From positions 62,001-126,000 of the forward strand of contig JACCGJ010016073.1 of assembly GCA_013407085.1 (NCBI GenBank): DNA of 64,000 bases. The letters run 5' to 3'. Positions 53,424-63,893 of the stretch are shown here, piece after piece (position 1 is the stretch's first letter; each line of letters starts with the position of its first letter). The position numbers and the translations under genes are program-made. This DNA comes from Atriophallophorus winterbourni. Lineage: Eukaryota > Platyhelminthes > Trematoda > Plagiorchiida > Microphallidae. Under the pieces are notes generated by a model. The model was not told where the DNA came from and did no database searches. It was given only the letters and a program-made list of their open reading frames with translations.

Positions 53424-53692
53424 ATGCTACTTCAGCTGACCTCTCACCGTGCTGGTAAAGAGAAACTGCTTTTTCTTTTTCCAGCATCGGCTATAACGCG
53501 GTGCTTCCTAAGTTCAACCCGGATAATCTCTTGGCTTCGCGATCAGCGAAGATTTCAAATAGACAAAAAGAATATACGTTCTGACAGTGGTGGGTGCTTC
53601 TCTGCAGCTTTCCACCAAAAGAAATTCTGGACGCTCGATTGGCTTGTTAGCCACATACTGTCCTGTGCAAACTGAACTGAACTGAACTGAGT
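53424..53692 (+). mobile_element. SINE-like repeat S1, copy 3
   Basis: It starts CTTCAGCTGACCTCTCACCG and ends AAATTCTGGACGCTCGATTG, TTAGCCACATACTGTCCTGT and a clean (CTGAA)n tail at about 53,670-53,692. Best preserved copy of the three. Confidence 0.85.
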
Positions 53693-54589
53693 TCCGATCA
53701 GTCCAAATCGACCACAATCTAGATGCTGAAACGTGGTGTTTGCAATCACAATTCCAAAATATTACGCTTGTGATTTAGTGAAGTTTGGATATCGAACAAT
53801 GTTTTCATACTACTAATAATATGCGTCAAACTATCATATTAAATTGCATTGATTATTCTGGCGCAAAATTTATAATCAGCGGGCGGGTTGTTCGGATTCA
53901 GCTGTTCTGTGATGTCCTGCATTCAAAAGTTAAAGGATCATCAGAAATTCCTTATTTCTATATTCAACGACTCTCACAAACTATTCCGTATTGAATCCTG
54001 TTCTCTCGACGAAATCCGCTTCATATTTTTAATCGATGAATCCACAGTAGAGATTACATGCAGTTTTCTAGTAAGTAATAAAACTTTTTACAATATTACC
54101 AACTATTGCAAGCGTGGTGTTTTCTGTCCTAAAATCTAACATGGTTATTCAAGCTCAACTGTCCTCAGCTAATGAGTTGTAACGTATATTATGAGTGGTT
54201 TCGGGGATAAGATTGTGTTTTCATAAACGCCCCAATTGGGCCGCCTCGAACAACCAAACCGAGCTCCTCGTCTGCCTCCGTGATCCTATGGTACACGGCT
54301 GAACAGTCGTTATTGCAAAACATTGTAACGATTCGAAGCACAAAATATCCGAACCGGGATCCCGTAAGGCAGGTCATAGTTGTAATCAAATTCGTCCCGA
54401 TAACTCTGACGGCTCTACTATCCATACTATTCCCTTGATTCGAGGGAAACATACGAAGTAACTTGCGAGTCATTGTCTGACCCAATTATTTCTGGTAATC
54501 CCTGATAACTGACCATTCGGCGTAGTCTGTTAGTCGTGTTACTGGATGTTGCTGATGGCATCTGGAAGATTTCTGGTCATTTCTGTACT
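53693..54589. other. No recognised gene
   Basis: Several frames of 60-100 codons occur on both strands (the longest 54,485-54,189, minus). None shows a known family. The region could hold the lost 5' part of the next LINE, but no motif supports it. Confidence 0.4.
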
Positions 54590-54594
54590 CGCTT

Positions 54595-55146
54595 ATCACT
54601 GCGCCAAATTTATTTCCTAACGATACCGGGCTGAATCCGGATAAACGCGGCGGTCTCACTATCATTCTCCCTTATGTATGTCTAAGTCTGGGCAACCTCA
54701 TTTTCTTAGTCCAAACGTAGTCCACACATCTTGGACTACGATAAAAGACAAGAACAGTAAGCGCTTGGATGAATTTGATTCGAAAATACACTTCAAAACC
54801 GAGGATATTCATCATGGGCGACTTTAATTTGCCTGACATCGACTGGTCAATGTTATGCTGTAAGCCAGGGGCCTCCAGGCTCTCGTTATCGTTTCTCGAC
54901 TTTGTAATACAAGAAAAATTAATTCAGCATGTTTCCGATGCGACCCGTTATGGTATTTCATCATCCTCGTGCCTGGACCTGATTTTCACACGGCACGAGC
55001 ACTGCATATCTAACATCGAACATCTGCAGCCTCTCGATTCCAGTGACCACGCGGTAATCCTAGCATACACATGCCTTCCCAAACAAAAACGTTCAGGAAT
55101 CAGAGCATCCCTAACCCGTGGAAGACTGACTTCAATGTTCTTATAA
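54595..55146 (+). pseudogene. CR1-like endonuclease, C-terminal two thirds
   Basis: The piece at 54,640 reads NPDKRGGLTIILPYV, equivalent to the GGGVAIYV block. The open frame 54,769-55,146 reads IFIMGDFNLPDIDWSM with the GDFN catalytic motif, ATRYGISSSSCLDLIFT and LDSSDHAVILAY with the SDH motif. The frame shifts around 55,075 into the RT frame. Stops at about 54,715 break the N-terminal part. Typical AP-like LINE endonuclease. Confidence 0.8.
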
Positions 55147-56735
55147 CCGCCGCTAGCCAGCAGTCGTGGGATGTAGAGAATTTGAATCTTCACCTAGCCT
55201 GCAGAAAACTCTACGACAACCTACGGGAATTGTATGCAGCTCATGTTCCGATGAAGAAACACCCTAGCAGCTATCGTGGTCCTCCATGGTTTGATAAATG
55301 TCTACAAAGAATGATGCGTCATAGAGAGAGGTTGTGGTGTATCTTCAAATTGGAACCCACTGCGGTTAATTATGAAGCCTACAAATCAATTCGTAATGCT
55401 GTAACGAAAGTTAAAAGAGACAAGCGTCGAACCTTTGAGAGATCATTAATCGAAAATTCTTCGTCTGAACCCAAAAGACTGTACGCCTATGTAAACAAAC
55501 GTTTGAGAAGGAAAGACGACATTTCATTCTTATCGGACGACAACGGCCACATCCTCACAACAGATTCATCAAGAGCCGAAACTATGGCAGAATTCTTCGC
55601 ATCATGCTTTTCTGGAGAGCAGCCCGACCTCCCGCATATCAACGCAGCCGACGATGCTATGCTTGACACTGTCACATTTAATTCCGATGCTGTGTACGGA
55701 CTACTCAGAGAACTCGATCCAACCAAGTCTCCTGGATGGGATGGAATCCACCCAGTTATACTAAAACATCTGGCTCCAATAATTGCTCGGCCCCTGGCTT
55801 GTGTCTACCAAAAGTCATTTTCGGAGGGCGAACTACCTATCGAATGGAAATATGGTGTCGTTAAGCCGTTTCATAAACAGGGTGACAAGCACAAGCCTAG
55901 TAACTACAGACCAATATGCCTTACTTCTGTTCTGTTGACGATCATGGAGAAGCTGGTGAAACGCTGCATTGAAAATTATATTTACAACCGCGACGTACTT
56001 TCTCCTACACAGCATGGATTTATCAAAGGTAGGTCTTGCTTAACCAACCTCTTAATCACAAGAGAGGCTTGGGCTGATGCAATAGACAATAAGATATCTG
56101 TCGATGTAATATTCTTCGACTTTTCGAAAGCTTTTGATAGGGTCAATCACCGGAAGCTGCTGCATCGATTGAGAGCATATGGGCTTGGAGGCTCGCTTTT
56201 GAAATGGCTTCATAGTTTTATCGCAGATCGGCAATGGGCTGTACAAATCGACGTGTCCCTTTCTCGTTGGAGGCCTGTCAGCAGTGGAGTACCACAAGGG
56301 TCGGTTTTAGGCCATCTCTTATTCATTCTTTATGTGAATGACATAACACGTATTCTGCAATCAACTTGCTTGATGTTTGCAGACGATCTGAAAATATGGC
56401 GCGCAGTTGCTTCATCAACTGACCGTAAAATACTGCAAAAGGATATAGACGCCATCAGCAAATGGGCATCAGTCAACGATCTTCCGCTGAATGCTACCAA
56501 AACGAAACATTTGACGGTAGGCGTTCTGGACCCCTTTGATTATTACATGGATGACATGAAGATTGAGAGCTGTACGGAGACCAGAGATCTAGGCACGATT
56601 GTGACTTCCAGCTTGAAGACCGCAGCAAACACTGCTCAAGCACGATCAAAGGCCTTGCGATGCTTGTGGGCCCTAAGAAGAACGTTTGCTGATTGGTCTA
56701 TTCCTATGACAAAATACTTTTTGGCACTTACGTTC
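55071..56735 (+). pseudogene. CR1-like reverse transcriptase, long intact frame
   Basis: A single open frame of about 540 codons. The linker has YRGPPWFDKCLQRMMRHRER and KRDKRRTFERSL. RT: KSPGWDGIHPVILKHL (55,725), SNYRPICLTSVLLTIMEKLV, TQHGFIKGRSCLTNLLITRE, FFDFSKAFDRVNHRKLLHRL (first Asp), SSGVPQGSVLGHLLFILYVN and FADDLKIW with FADD at 56,376. Then the thumb with WASVNDLPLNATKTKHL and TRDLGTIVTSSLKTA. The catalytic residues are all present. It is separated from the endonuclease and from the post-RT domain by frameshifts at about 55,075 and 56,705. Confidence 0.9.
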
Positions 56736-57226
56736 GACCACTCCTAGAATACGGTGTTGTAGCGGCGTTTCCCTGCACCGCAGCCGAAGAGCGACTTCTA
56801 GAAAAAGTCCAACGACTTGCGACGAGATTCTGCACCAGTATCTGCAAGCTACCATACGCAGAGCGATGTCTGAAATTGAATATTTTCTCACTAGCCTACC
56901 GCAGGGTTCGTGGTGACATGATACTCCTCAATCGGATTGTTTGCCGGAACGAGTTTCCTGGCCTCAGATCGCTTTTTGTAGTTATCTCTGACCATCGCAC
57001 AAAGGGCCACAAATTTCGGTTGCTCGTCCAACGGACGAATCGTCTGTCGCACTGGTACAGATTTTCACAACGTGTTGTCGGCACTTGGAACTCACTTCCG
57101 GCCAAGGTTTTTGAAGCGCCAAGTCCATCTCTGTTCAAGAACAGCACCGATCAATTTCTCTGGTTCGCCAAAGACGACTGCTTTGAGAAACGAATCCACC
57201 TCCCAGGATACCCGAGGCGTTGGTAG
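56705..57226 (+). pseudogene. CR1-like post-RT C-terminal domain
   Basis: After the frameshift, ILFGTYVRPLLEYGVVAAFP, RLLEKVQRLATRFCT, LPYAERCLKLNIFSLAYRRV, RGDMILLNRI and FSQRVVGTWNSLPAKVFEAP lead to the natural stop at 57,224-57,226. The same domain, more decayed, ends the element at 41.3 kb. Function of this domain is not established. Confidence 0.85.
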
Positions 57227-57285
57227 TTATGCCTGTTCAAGAAAGAGCTTAAATGGAACTTTTGTACTCCTTCTGCTCTAAATAT

Positions 57286-57312
57286 AATTGTATTGTATTG
57301 TATTGTATAATA
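57286..57312 (+). repeat. (ATTGT)n tail of CR1-like LINE
   Basis: About four units of the pentamer ATTGT directly downstream of the 3' untranslated region. A microsatellite tail instead of poly(A). Confidence 0.85.
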
Positions 57313-57387
57313 ACTTGCCAAACTTGTGATTTCATACATACATACATTTCGATTAAAAATGGATGGTCTGATTGTCTGAAATCACTA

Positions 57388-57468
57388 GCCCTATCCAGGC
57401 AAAGTGCCGCACAGTCAGAGGCTGCACGCGGGCTAAGATACTGCCAGGTTGCCCAGGCCTAGACAGAT
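57388..57468 (+). repeat. Short GC-rich repeat R3, copy 1
   Basis: ATCCAGGCAAAGTGCCGCAC, AGTCAGAGGCTGCACGCGGG, CTAAGATACTGCCAGGTTGC and CCAGGCC. Other copies lie at 62,215-62,260 (partial) and 62,610-62,695. Confidence 0.85.
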
Positions 57469-58089
57469 ATGAGGAGGTAATCGAAATAGAAAAAATGGAC
57501 CATATAAAGGTGTATGATAGTTAATTGGACCAGCAACATCTACATTAATTCACCACTAAGATTTCTTTTTGTATTCCATGATTCAGTTGGTACTCATTTA
57601 GGCATCTGCCTGCATGGTGACATTGACGGGCGAAACTGCCGTCAAAAAGAATATAATAAAATCTTCAAAAATGGAAAAGGATGTGACCTAAAAACCTATG
57701 AAATCTATTAAACACTAAACAGGTCGACCGGGATGTGGTGCTTTCATCTCGAAAGCAACGCATTCAATCAAGCTTAATGAACTAGTAGTGACTTCTGTGC
57801 GATAACCTTGTGGCTTCCACTGTAACTTATCATTATTAGCTTTCCTCGTCAGCCCACTTTCTAAAACGAAAGATTGCGGAAACACATCATGAAACTGCTG
57901 AATGCAAGACCACTACTAACCTTGGTTTCGAGACATAGAATCAAGCCACTTTAATATCGTATTACGGTCTTTCTCCGGAAAATAGGACTCCTTTATCTGT
58001 AGAAAAGCTACTAGTTAGTGTTTATAGATGCCTATATCATTTTGCTGCTAATCCACCACAAGTTTTAGGCCGATTAAGATGCAGCGTCA

Positions 58090-58440
58090 TAAAAAGAATC
58101 CGTCTGGGAATTCGGTGTTATGGCGTCCGCAAAACTATACCCAGCCAGCGTTGACCGCGCAGATAAATCTGCTTCACAATTTTTGTATTATTAATGAAGC
58201 ACTTGACAGGATTAACCTGATTGTGGTGTCGATGGCAACAGTCAACTCCTAAAATGTTACGGAGGCAGTGCTTGCGAAGTACTCGGAGACCCAGTATGCC
58301 TTTTGTGTAAAGTCCAAGAATCGCATCCGTATAATAATGCAACGGAAATATCGCTTTGTAGACTTTACTCTTGAATAGTAGTAACAGTCCTTTCTGACGC
58401 CAGAAGTGACCTTGTTTATGGAATGCTACAGTCTCCTTCG
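58090..58440 (-). pseudogene. RTE-like post-RT fragment
   Basis: A minus frame reads FKSKVYKAIFPLHYYTDAIL, LRVLRKHCLRNILGVDCCHR and QRWLGIVLRTP. These match the RTE-type C-terminal region, where LRVFxxRCLRxIxxVxWxxR and RWLGHVLRMP blocks recur. Most of the usual Trp and Gly landmarks remain. Confidence 0.7.
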
Positions 58441-58878
58441 AAGTGCCTGCTGAATCCCCGTCATTTTACCGTGCTGAATGGTTGATAAAACTACTGAGAT
58501 ACGAGAAACATTATATTTTCAATCACCTGATTGTAAACTTATGAAGCGCACTTTGATAAATCAGGGTCTTCTAAAAGTACAGTTCTTTGAGGGTGCTAAA
58601 CACATTCCGAATGCTGGCACATTACTAGTTAGTTTGTTTAGTGCATGTTATGCATTTGTGTACGAGCAGAGAAGCGGAGCTACACCATAACGATTTACCA
58701 AATCGGAAAACCTACCACCTGGATGAATGTGAAATCTTAGAGTTGATTTGCGGCTGCTGCATAGATCCATATTAGCATCAATTACGAAATTTAAGAAAAA
58801 CTGAGAAATTAGGAATTATTGTGGCTGAAATTTCGGTGAAAATTCCTTTTTAATCTTTACACTCGCGGTTGTATGATC

Positions 58879-59154
58879 TTATAGCACATGCAGTATGTTA
58901 ATATACTTTTGAGGAACCACTTTGAACAGCAATGTATTTACCAACATATTTTGATCCGTTGAGTTAAATACCCCTTTGAAATCTAAGAAGATGTCTATTG
59001 TCTGCTGCCGATAACGTCTGTCGAAGAGTAACAATGAGGTCAGCACAGCTCCTGTCGGAATGGATGTCGTTTCGCAGCTCTCGAAGGTGCGATTCTCTGT
59101 GATTTGCAAAGTTAATCTCTGAGGACACATTGTTGTCAACAATCTCGTGATCAT
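58879..59154 (-). pseudogene. RTE-like reverse transcriptase palm fragment
   Basis: The frame contains SIPTGAVLTSLLLFDRRYRQ followed by IDIFLDFKGVFNSTDQNMLV and VPQKYINILHVL. It matches the first catalytic block of RTE-type LINEs, whose usual form is FLDFKGAFDSVDR; here the usual second Asp is Asn. The order QTI..FLDFKG..L.NTL....VP.KY.NIL is kept. Upstream (to 59,366) weak RT-like sequence may continue. Confidence 0.7.
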
Positions 59155-59479
59155 GGAGGTAAGACTGAGCTTTCGACTATCAGAACGTGGAGTTGGCCCA
59201 CCAATTTTGAATCCGGATACGACAGCCGATTCTCTTGAACGATGGTGAATAGATTCTGCCGCATCTCACGGAGAAGCTCGCCTGATGTACTACTCAATAT
59301 TCGACCACCTTCTTTGATCAGAGCAGTTTGTATGACATTGCAGTTACCAGCTTTGAATAGTCTCATGGATTTAATGCATCATCATTATCATCATCAAAGA
59401 CAGCATTACACCGGTAGCACGTACCGGATGCTTAACTGCCATACAACCATGAAAAAATAAAACACTAAAAGATGGGAAT

Positions 59480-60184
59480 GGTGGGACTTAAATTGCCAGG
59501 GCTTCTATAGAAGAATAAGCACAAAGAAACTGGGAAGAGGTGCCTACACCTCGAATGGAACATGCATTCGAACAAGTTCCGTGAACGAGTAGAGCGACAT
59601 CAGCATGGCAGCTTCCTTGCGGCTTTCACTGTCACGCATCATATTAAGCTTTTCTCATCACTCCGCTTGACAACATAGAAGGTTAAACAAACACTCCACG
59701 AATATGCTTAGTGCAAGACCGCCATTGAACACGGTTTCGGGACATATCCTGAATCGTAACTAAACATTGCGATATCTGATCGCGGGGATACCAGCCTGGA
59801 AGACGCTGCATGGTTTAATTTATGAATCATTCGGAGGATCCTAAATGGCCAATGCATATTCGCTCTCGCTTTTTATTTTTTTGATCTTTTGGCCGAATGA
59901 ATTGGGTTAGTTTACGTACATAGATTGCGTGCAAAAATGTGCAGTTATGCAGTCATTATGTACTGCGCAACTAATGTAGTGTTGTATTGATTTGCTGCGG
60001 ATAATGAGCTGCATCCGGAAACGCGCAGAAGTCGAACTTCAATTTCTTATTTTTTCCTATGTCTGTCTAATCCTGATCAACCTGAAAGAATCTTACCCTA
60101 TGTGCCCTATTACTTTTGAGCGACTATCTCCTCCTGGAGGATGAGTCGGCTTCAATGAAGATTCTTGGGAATTTGGGTACAAAG
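59480..60184. other. Unassigned, possible LINE 3' remnant
   Basis: Parts of 59,600-59,760 resemble 57,790-57,950 in block order, suggesting another old copy of the same LINE 3' region. No gene recognised. Confidence 0.4.
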
Positions 60185-60660
60185 CGTCGTCCCCAGCACC
60201 ACTCGGCATTTGTTTGAGTCAGCTTCTCTAGCCTTTGCACAACCAAGTGCGACCTGCAAGACAGCAGGGAGTTGACAGAAAGAGGTGGTGTGCACCAACT
60301 ACCAGACTCTGTTCCAAATTTTTCCTCAGGGTTTTCTCCCGGAGTGTTTCCCGCGATCGGGTATCCCGCAAGGCAGCGGAGATTGAAAATCAGGGTTTTC
60401 TTTCCCTTAGATGAAATGCCCTCCCAGGCTAACGAGCTCCATCTGCCCTAAGCAAACTTGTTTTCAGGCGCCAGTCACTCGCCCTCGCCCCTTCTCCTGT
60501 TGGTAGAAGCAGTTCCGCCGGGCTCGGAGAGCCACTCGTGCAGCCAGAAGCTGGGACTCGGTTGGTCAGAGGCTAATTGAGACGCGCGGACACATATGGG
60601 AGCATTTATAAAACATTGGAGCTGATCCCATGCCAATCCCGGCTATGACAACCCTATTAC
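60185..60660 (+). repeat. GC-rich repeat R1, copy 4
   Basis: It starts GTCCCCAGCACCACTCGGCA and ends GGCTATGACAACCC. The internal blocks (CTCTAGCCTTTGCACAACCA, GGGTATCCCGCAAGGCAG, CTAACGAGCTCCATCTGCCC) match copies 1 and 5. It probably spans the full repeat. Confidence 0.85.
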
Positions 60661-60924
60661 ATTGAAGCAAGCCGAAGACAGAACTAAACAAATGAAGCTA
60701 GCAAATAAAAATGCGTCGTAACTTACTTACTTTGACTTTGTTGCGGATTGGCTCCAGGGTGGAATTTAACCGGTTCATTGATGTCCGGATCGAATCAGCC
60801 CACGAACGTCGATCGGAGCGAGATCGTTGCAGATGTGATCCAGTCTCGGTCGCACTGCGAACCTCCGTAGACGGTCACGCAGACCCAGTGAGACATCACA
60901 TGAAGTTTCTGCGGATAGGTACAA

Positions 60925-61350
60925 GTATGTCCCGCACCAACTCGGTGCTTTTGTTCGAGTACACCTCTCTAGCCTTTGCACAGCCAAGTGGAAACCATAC
61001 AAGGCAGCCGCAGGGAGCTGGCAGATAAACGCGCGGTGCGCCAGTTATCTACCTACGGGGCTTCTCTGCGAATTTTCCTCGGGGTGTTCTCCCTAAACCT
61101 TTCCCGCAATCGGGTGACCCACAAGGCAGTGGGGGTTTGGAGTCAGGGTTTTCCTTCCCCTAGATGGATTGCCAGTAGCTGACGAGCTCCATCTGCCCGG
61201 AGCAAACTGGTGTTAAGGCGCCAGTCACCCGCCTTCGCCCCTTCTCCTGTCAGTAAGAGCAGTTCCGCCGGGCTTGTGAAAGCCACTCGTGCAGGCCAGG
61301 AGTTGGACTTGGTTGTCAGAGGCTATTTGAGACGCACGCCACATGCGTGC
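60925..61350 (+). repeat. GC-rich repeat R1, copy 5
   Basis: Second plus-strand copy 265 bp downstream of copy 4. Very close to copy 1 on the opposite strand at 15 kb (TAGCTGACGAGCTCCATCTG, GGCGCCAGTCACCCGCCTTC, AGCCACTCGTGCAGGCCAGG). It stops near ACGCCACATGCGTGC, before the TGACAACC end. Confidence 0.9.
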
Positions 61351-62214
61351 TTCTAGCTCACTACTGATGGAACGATGCATCTGCACAGCATTCAAGTACT
61401 GGCGACCCCACATCCGTGCAATATATGTAGATATTCCGAAAGGTGTGGCAGTCCCCAATGCGCCTCTCCAACATGCTTAATAATAAATTTAGGTCGAAGG
61501 TTCACTCCAATCTACTTGGCGCAAGGTTTTACGTTGACAAATTTGATGGCGAAAGGACGTACTTCTGATAAACACCATGGTTGTGCACAGATTTGTATCA
61601 GTCGTTTGCTACTATCTGTGCGGTGTTGGTACACTAGACCAAACATGCCTCCTGTAACGAGAGTCAGAGGTGATAAGAACACAAACGAACGTTGAAAACG
61701 TAACGCCTGATTGAAAGGTTTTAATCAACTAGAGAACTCGAGTATGAGCTATAACAAAAGGAGAAATGTTAGATGTGTAATACGGTAAAATAACCGTGTG
61801 TACACAATAAAAAGAATGTCAAAACAACATGACACCTCCTAAATAATGGCTCGGGTACATCGATACGACTCGGCTTTTAGCACATCGCAAAAGAGCGCAT
61901 AATTCGTCAGAGGACTTCTTCTCACCTTCTGAATTGTTGTTTGTTGGACTATAAGTGGCTGCAATGGACAAACTTTTATTGAAATATTTTGATTTAGCTC
62001 TAATATTTGTGGCCAAGCTAACTGCGCACATCCTACTACTACAAGAAATTTAATCCATTTATGAGGCTTTCGCGCATGAATTTAGCACCGTACCAATATC
62101 CTACTGTCCTGGGATGGCAGCTACTGAGCCACTGGAGCAGCATAAAAAGTATCCAGATTAATTGTTTCTAGCTGTCATTTCTATCATCATGTGTGTGTGT
62201 GTGTGAAAACGCAA
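61351..62214. other. No recognised gene
   Basis: A 106-codon frame at 61,375-61,695 (plus) overlaps R1 flank and has no family resemblance. Nothing else seen. Confidence 0.4.
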
Positions 62215-62260
62215 GGCTGATTCTGGCAAAGTGCCGCACAGTCAGAGACTGCACCATCAT
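62215..62260 (+). repeat. Short GC-rich repeat R3, partial copy 2
   Basis: TCTGGCAAAGTGCCGCACAG then TCAGAGACTGCACC match the first half of R3; the second half is replaced. A (GT)n stretch lies just upstream at 62,190-62,203. Confidence 0.75.
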
Positions 62261-62609
62261 CAAGAAGCACAAGACTGGAGCCCGACAAAGTGCCAAGCAA
62301 TGTGAAGCAGGAAAAGCACATAAGCAAGTGCGTGAAAAGGGGAAAGCAGGCGAGAGGAATATGCAAAAGCAAATACGCAAAAGGCAGCTTGTTTTTGTAA
62401 TCATTTCTATTATTATAGACAGACCATATAAGCGCGTTTCTGATATGCAGTCATAATCAACGACTAAACTAATTAATGTTAGCACCAGTGCTGTTTTCCG
62501 GTTTGTATCTCTAATGGTCCTGACATTTAGGATTCCGTGAGTCGATGTAGAATGCTATAAAATTGATTGGTCAGTTCTTAAGGCTGGGATTGGTATGGTA
62601 TGGTATGAA

Positions 62610-62695
62610 AGCACAAGCCTGATCCAGGCAAAGTGCCGCACAGTCAGACTGCACGTGGGCTAGGATACTGTCAGGTTGCCCAGGCCAAGGCTGGG
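62610..62695 (+). repeat. Short GC-rich repeat R3, copy 3
   Basis: CTGATCCAGGCAAAGTGCCG, CACAGTCAGACTGCACGTGG and ATACTGTCAGGTTGCCCAGG, with one dinucleotide loss relative to copy 1. A TGGTATGGTATGGTATG run precedes it. Confidence 0.85.
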
Positions 62696-62699
62696 ATTG

Positions 62700-63893
62700 A
62701 TAGAGGAAGAAGTATTAAAACATTGACGGGAAGGGTAAGAGTTTGAAAAGTGAACCATAAAATGTGCAATCGCACTTGGACCGTCCTATCAAAAGTCACA
62801 CATGCCACCGCAGCTCACCACTTATATCATCTATATTAGTTGATTGTAGATGGTCACCGTCTAACACATCAACATCACATGCATTGTGCCACGAGAAAAA
62901 TATGTAACTAACCAGAAAATGTAATCATTTTTATGAAAACGTCAACGTATTTGCCTATTAAAATTAATAGTACATTAAACCTGTGTTTTCTTAATCCACA
63001 AATGCCACTCAAGACCTGTTTTCATAACACTGATGCCATATCTAACTCCACCAATTTGCATTTTTCACTTTTATCAGGCCACCTATCCGCGATCCCCGCC
63101 GATTTGGTTTTCTGATTCAGATGATCCTTGCATAACTCGGATTTTCGACCAGCTGCAATCTACGGATCCAGCGAATTTTACGGTTGGTTTCCAGGTTCTC
63201 TCTTACATCGCTCTTACAGTTGGATCGACAGGTCAAAATGCTTCTACATCAGCTATGTCAGTACGCTAACAAGCCTCTCCCTCCTGAATACGCTCGGCTT
63301 TGTCCTGAATTTACTCCTGACTTGGTATGTATCCATTGATTCGATTTGATTGCTTTCTGCTCCCCTTTACTTTTTGCCACATCCCCTTTTTCTGTCATGA
63401 ACATTATCATAATGATCAAACTGTCGCGTTGAAACTAATGAACCTTGCTGAGCCTCTTATTTCTAATTCCTTCATTCGATTAATAAGCAATCGCTCTTTG
63501 CGAACCCCAACGGATAACACATCAGTTCGCTGCTGACAAAAACTACTTTTTCCTTGCTTTTATTTTTGTTATTAACTACGCCGCGGGATGCTGATTGCAA
63601 ATTGCCAAACCTTAATATTTCCATGCGTAAGTGCATCAAAACATATTTAGGGAATAGATTCCATAAGCTTTGCTTAGTTCCTTCTAGACTTTTACTTTTA
63701 ATAACTTGGATCTTGCTGTGTACTGTTTGTTACCCAAAACAGTAAGCTTTGCTATCACGAGTAGTTGAGATTGTCAAATGGTTTTGGTAGCAATGTTTTC
63801 TTTATTAATGAGCTATCTGCTCTTCTTTTTATGCTAATTAATTTTGGAATCGGATACAGTTATACCCTTGCTAATTAAGCTATTTTCATTTAG
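62700..63893. other. AT-rich, probably intronic or upstream sequence
   Basis: Open frames of 60-78 codons occur but none is supported. The final 60 bases are pyrimidine-rich and AT-rich, ending in TTTTCATTTAG before the putative exon. Confidence 0.4.

Larger units (their letters stand above)
54590..57315 (+). mobile_element. CR1-like LINE (subfamily C), second copy
   Basis: A plus-strand element 5'-truncated in the endonuclease, then RT, post-RT domain, short 3' untranslated region and an (ATTGT)n tail. It belongs to the same subfamily as 41.2-45.3 kb by domain order and shared blocks such as KLPYAERCLKLNIFSL, but the tail differs. ORF1 is missing. Confidence 0.85.
57750..59160 (-). mobile_element. 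RTE-like LINE (second type), minus strand, decayed
   Basis: RT palm piece at 59,154-58,879 and post-RT piece at 58,440-58,090, both on the minus strand and in the right order. The intervening sequence does not show the FADD region. A related, even more decayed 3' stretch may lie at 59,480-59,790 (TTTCGGGACATA against TTTCGAGACATA). Confidence 0.7.

Noticed and set aside
63033..63750. Plus-strand frames just before the edge exon as further exons
   Set aside because: Composition and frames look like background; no paired splice sites and no conserved protein pattern.
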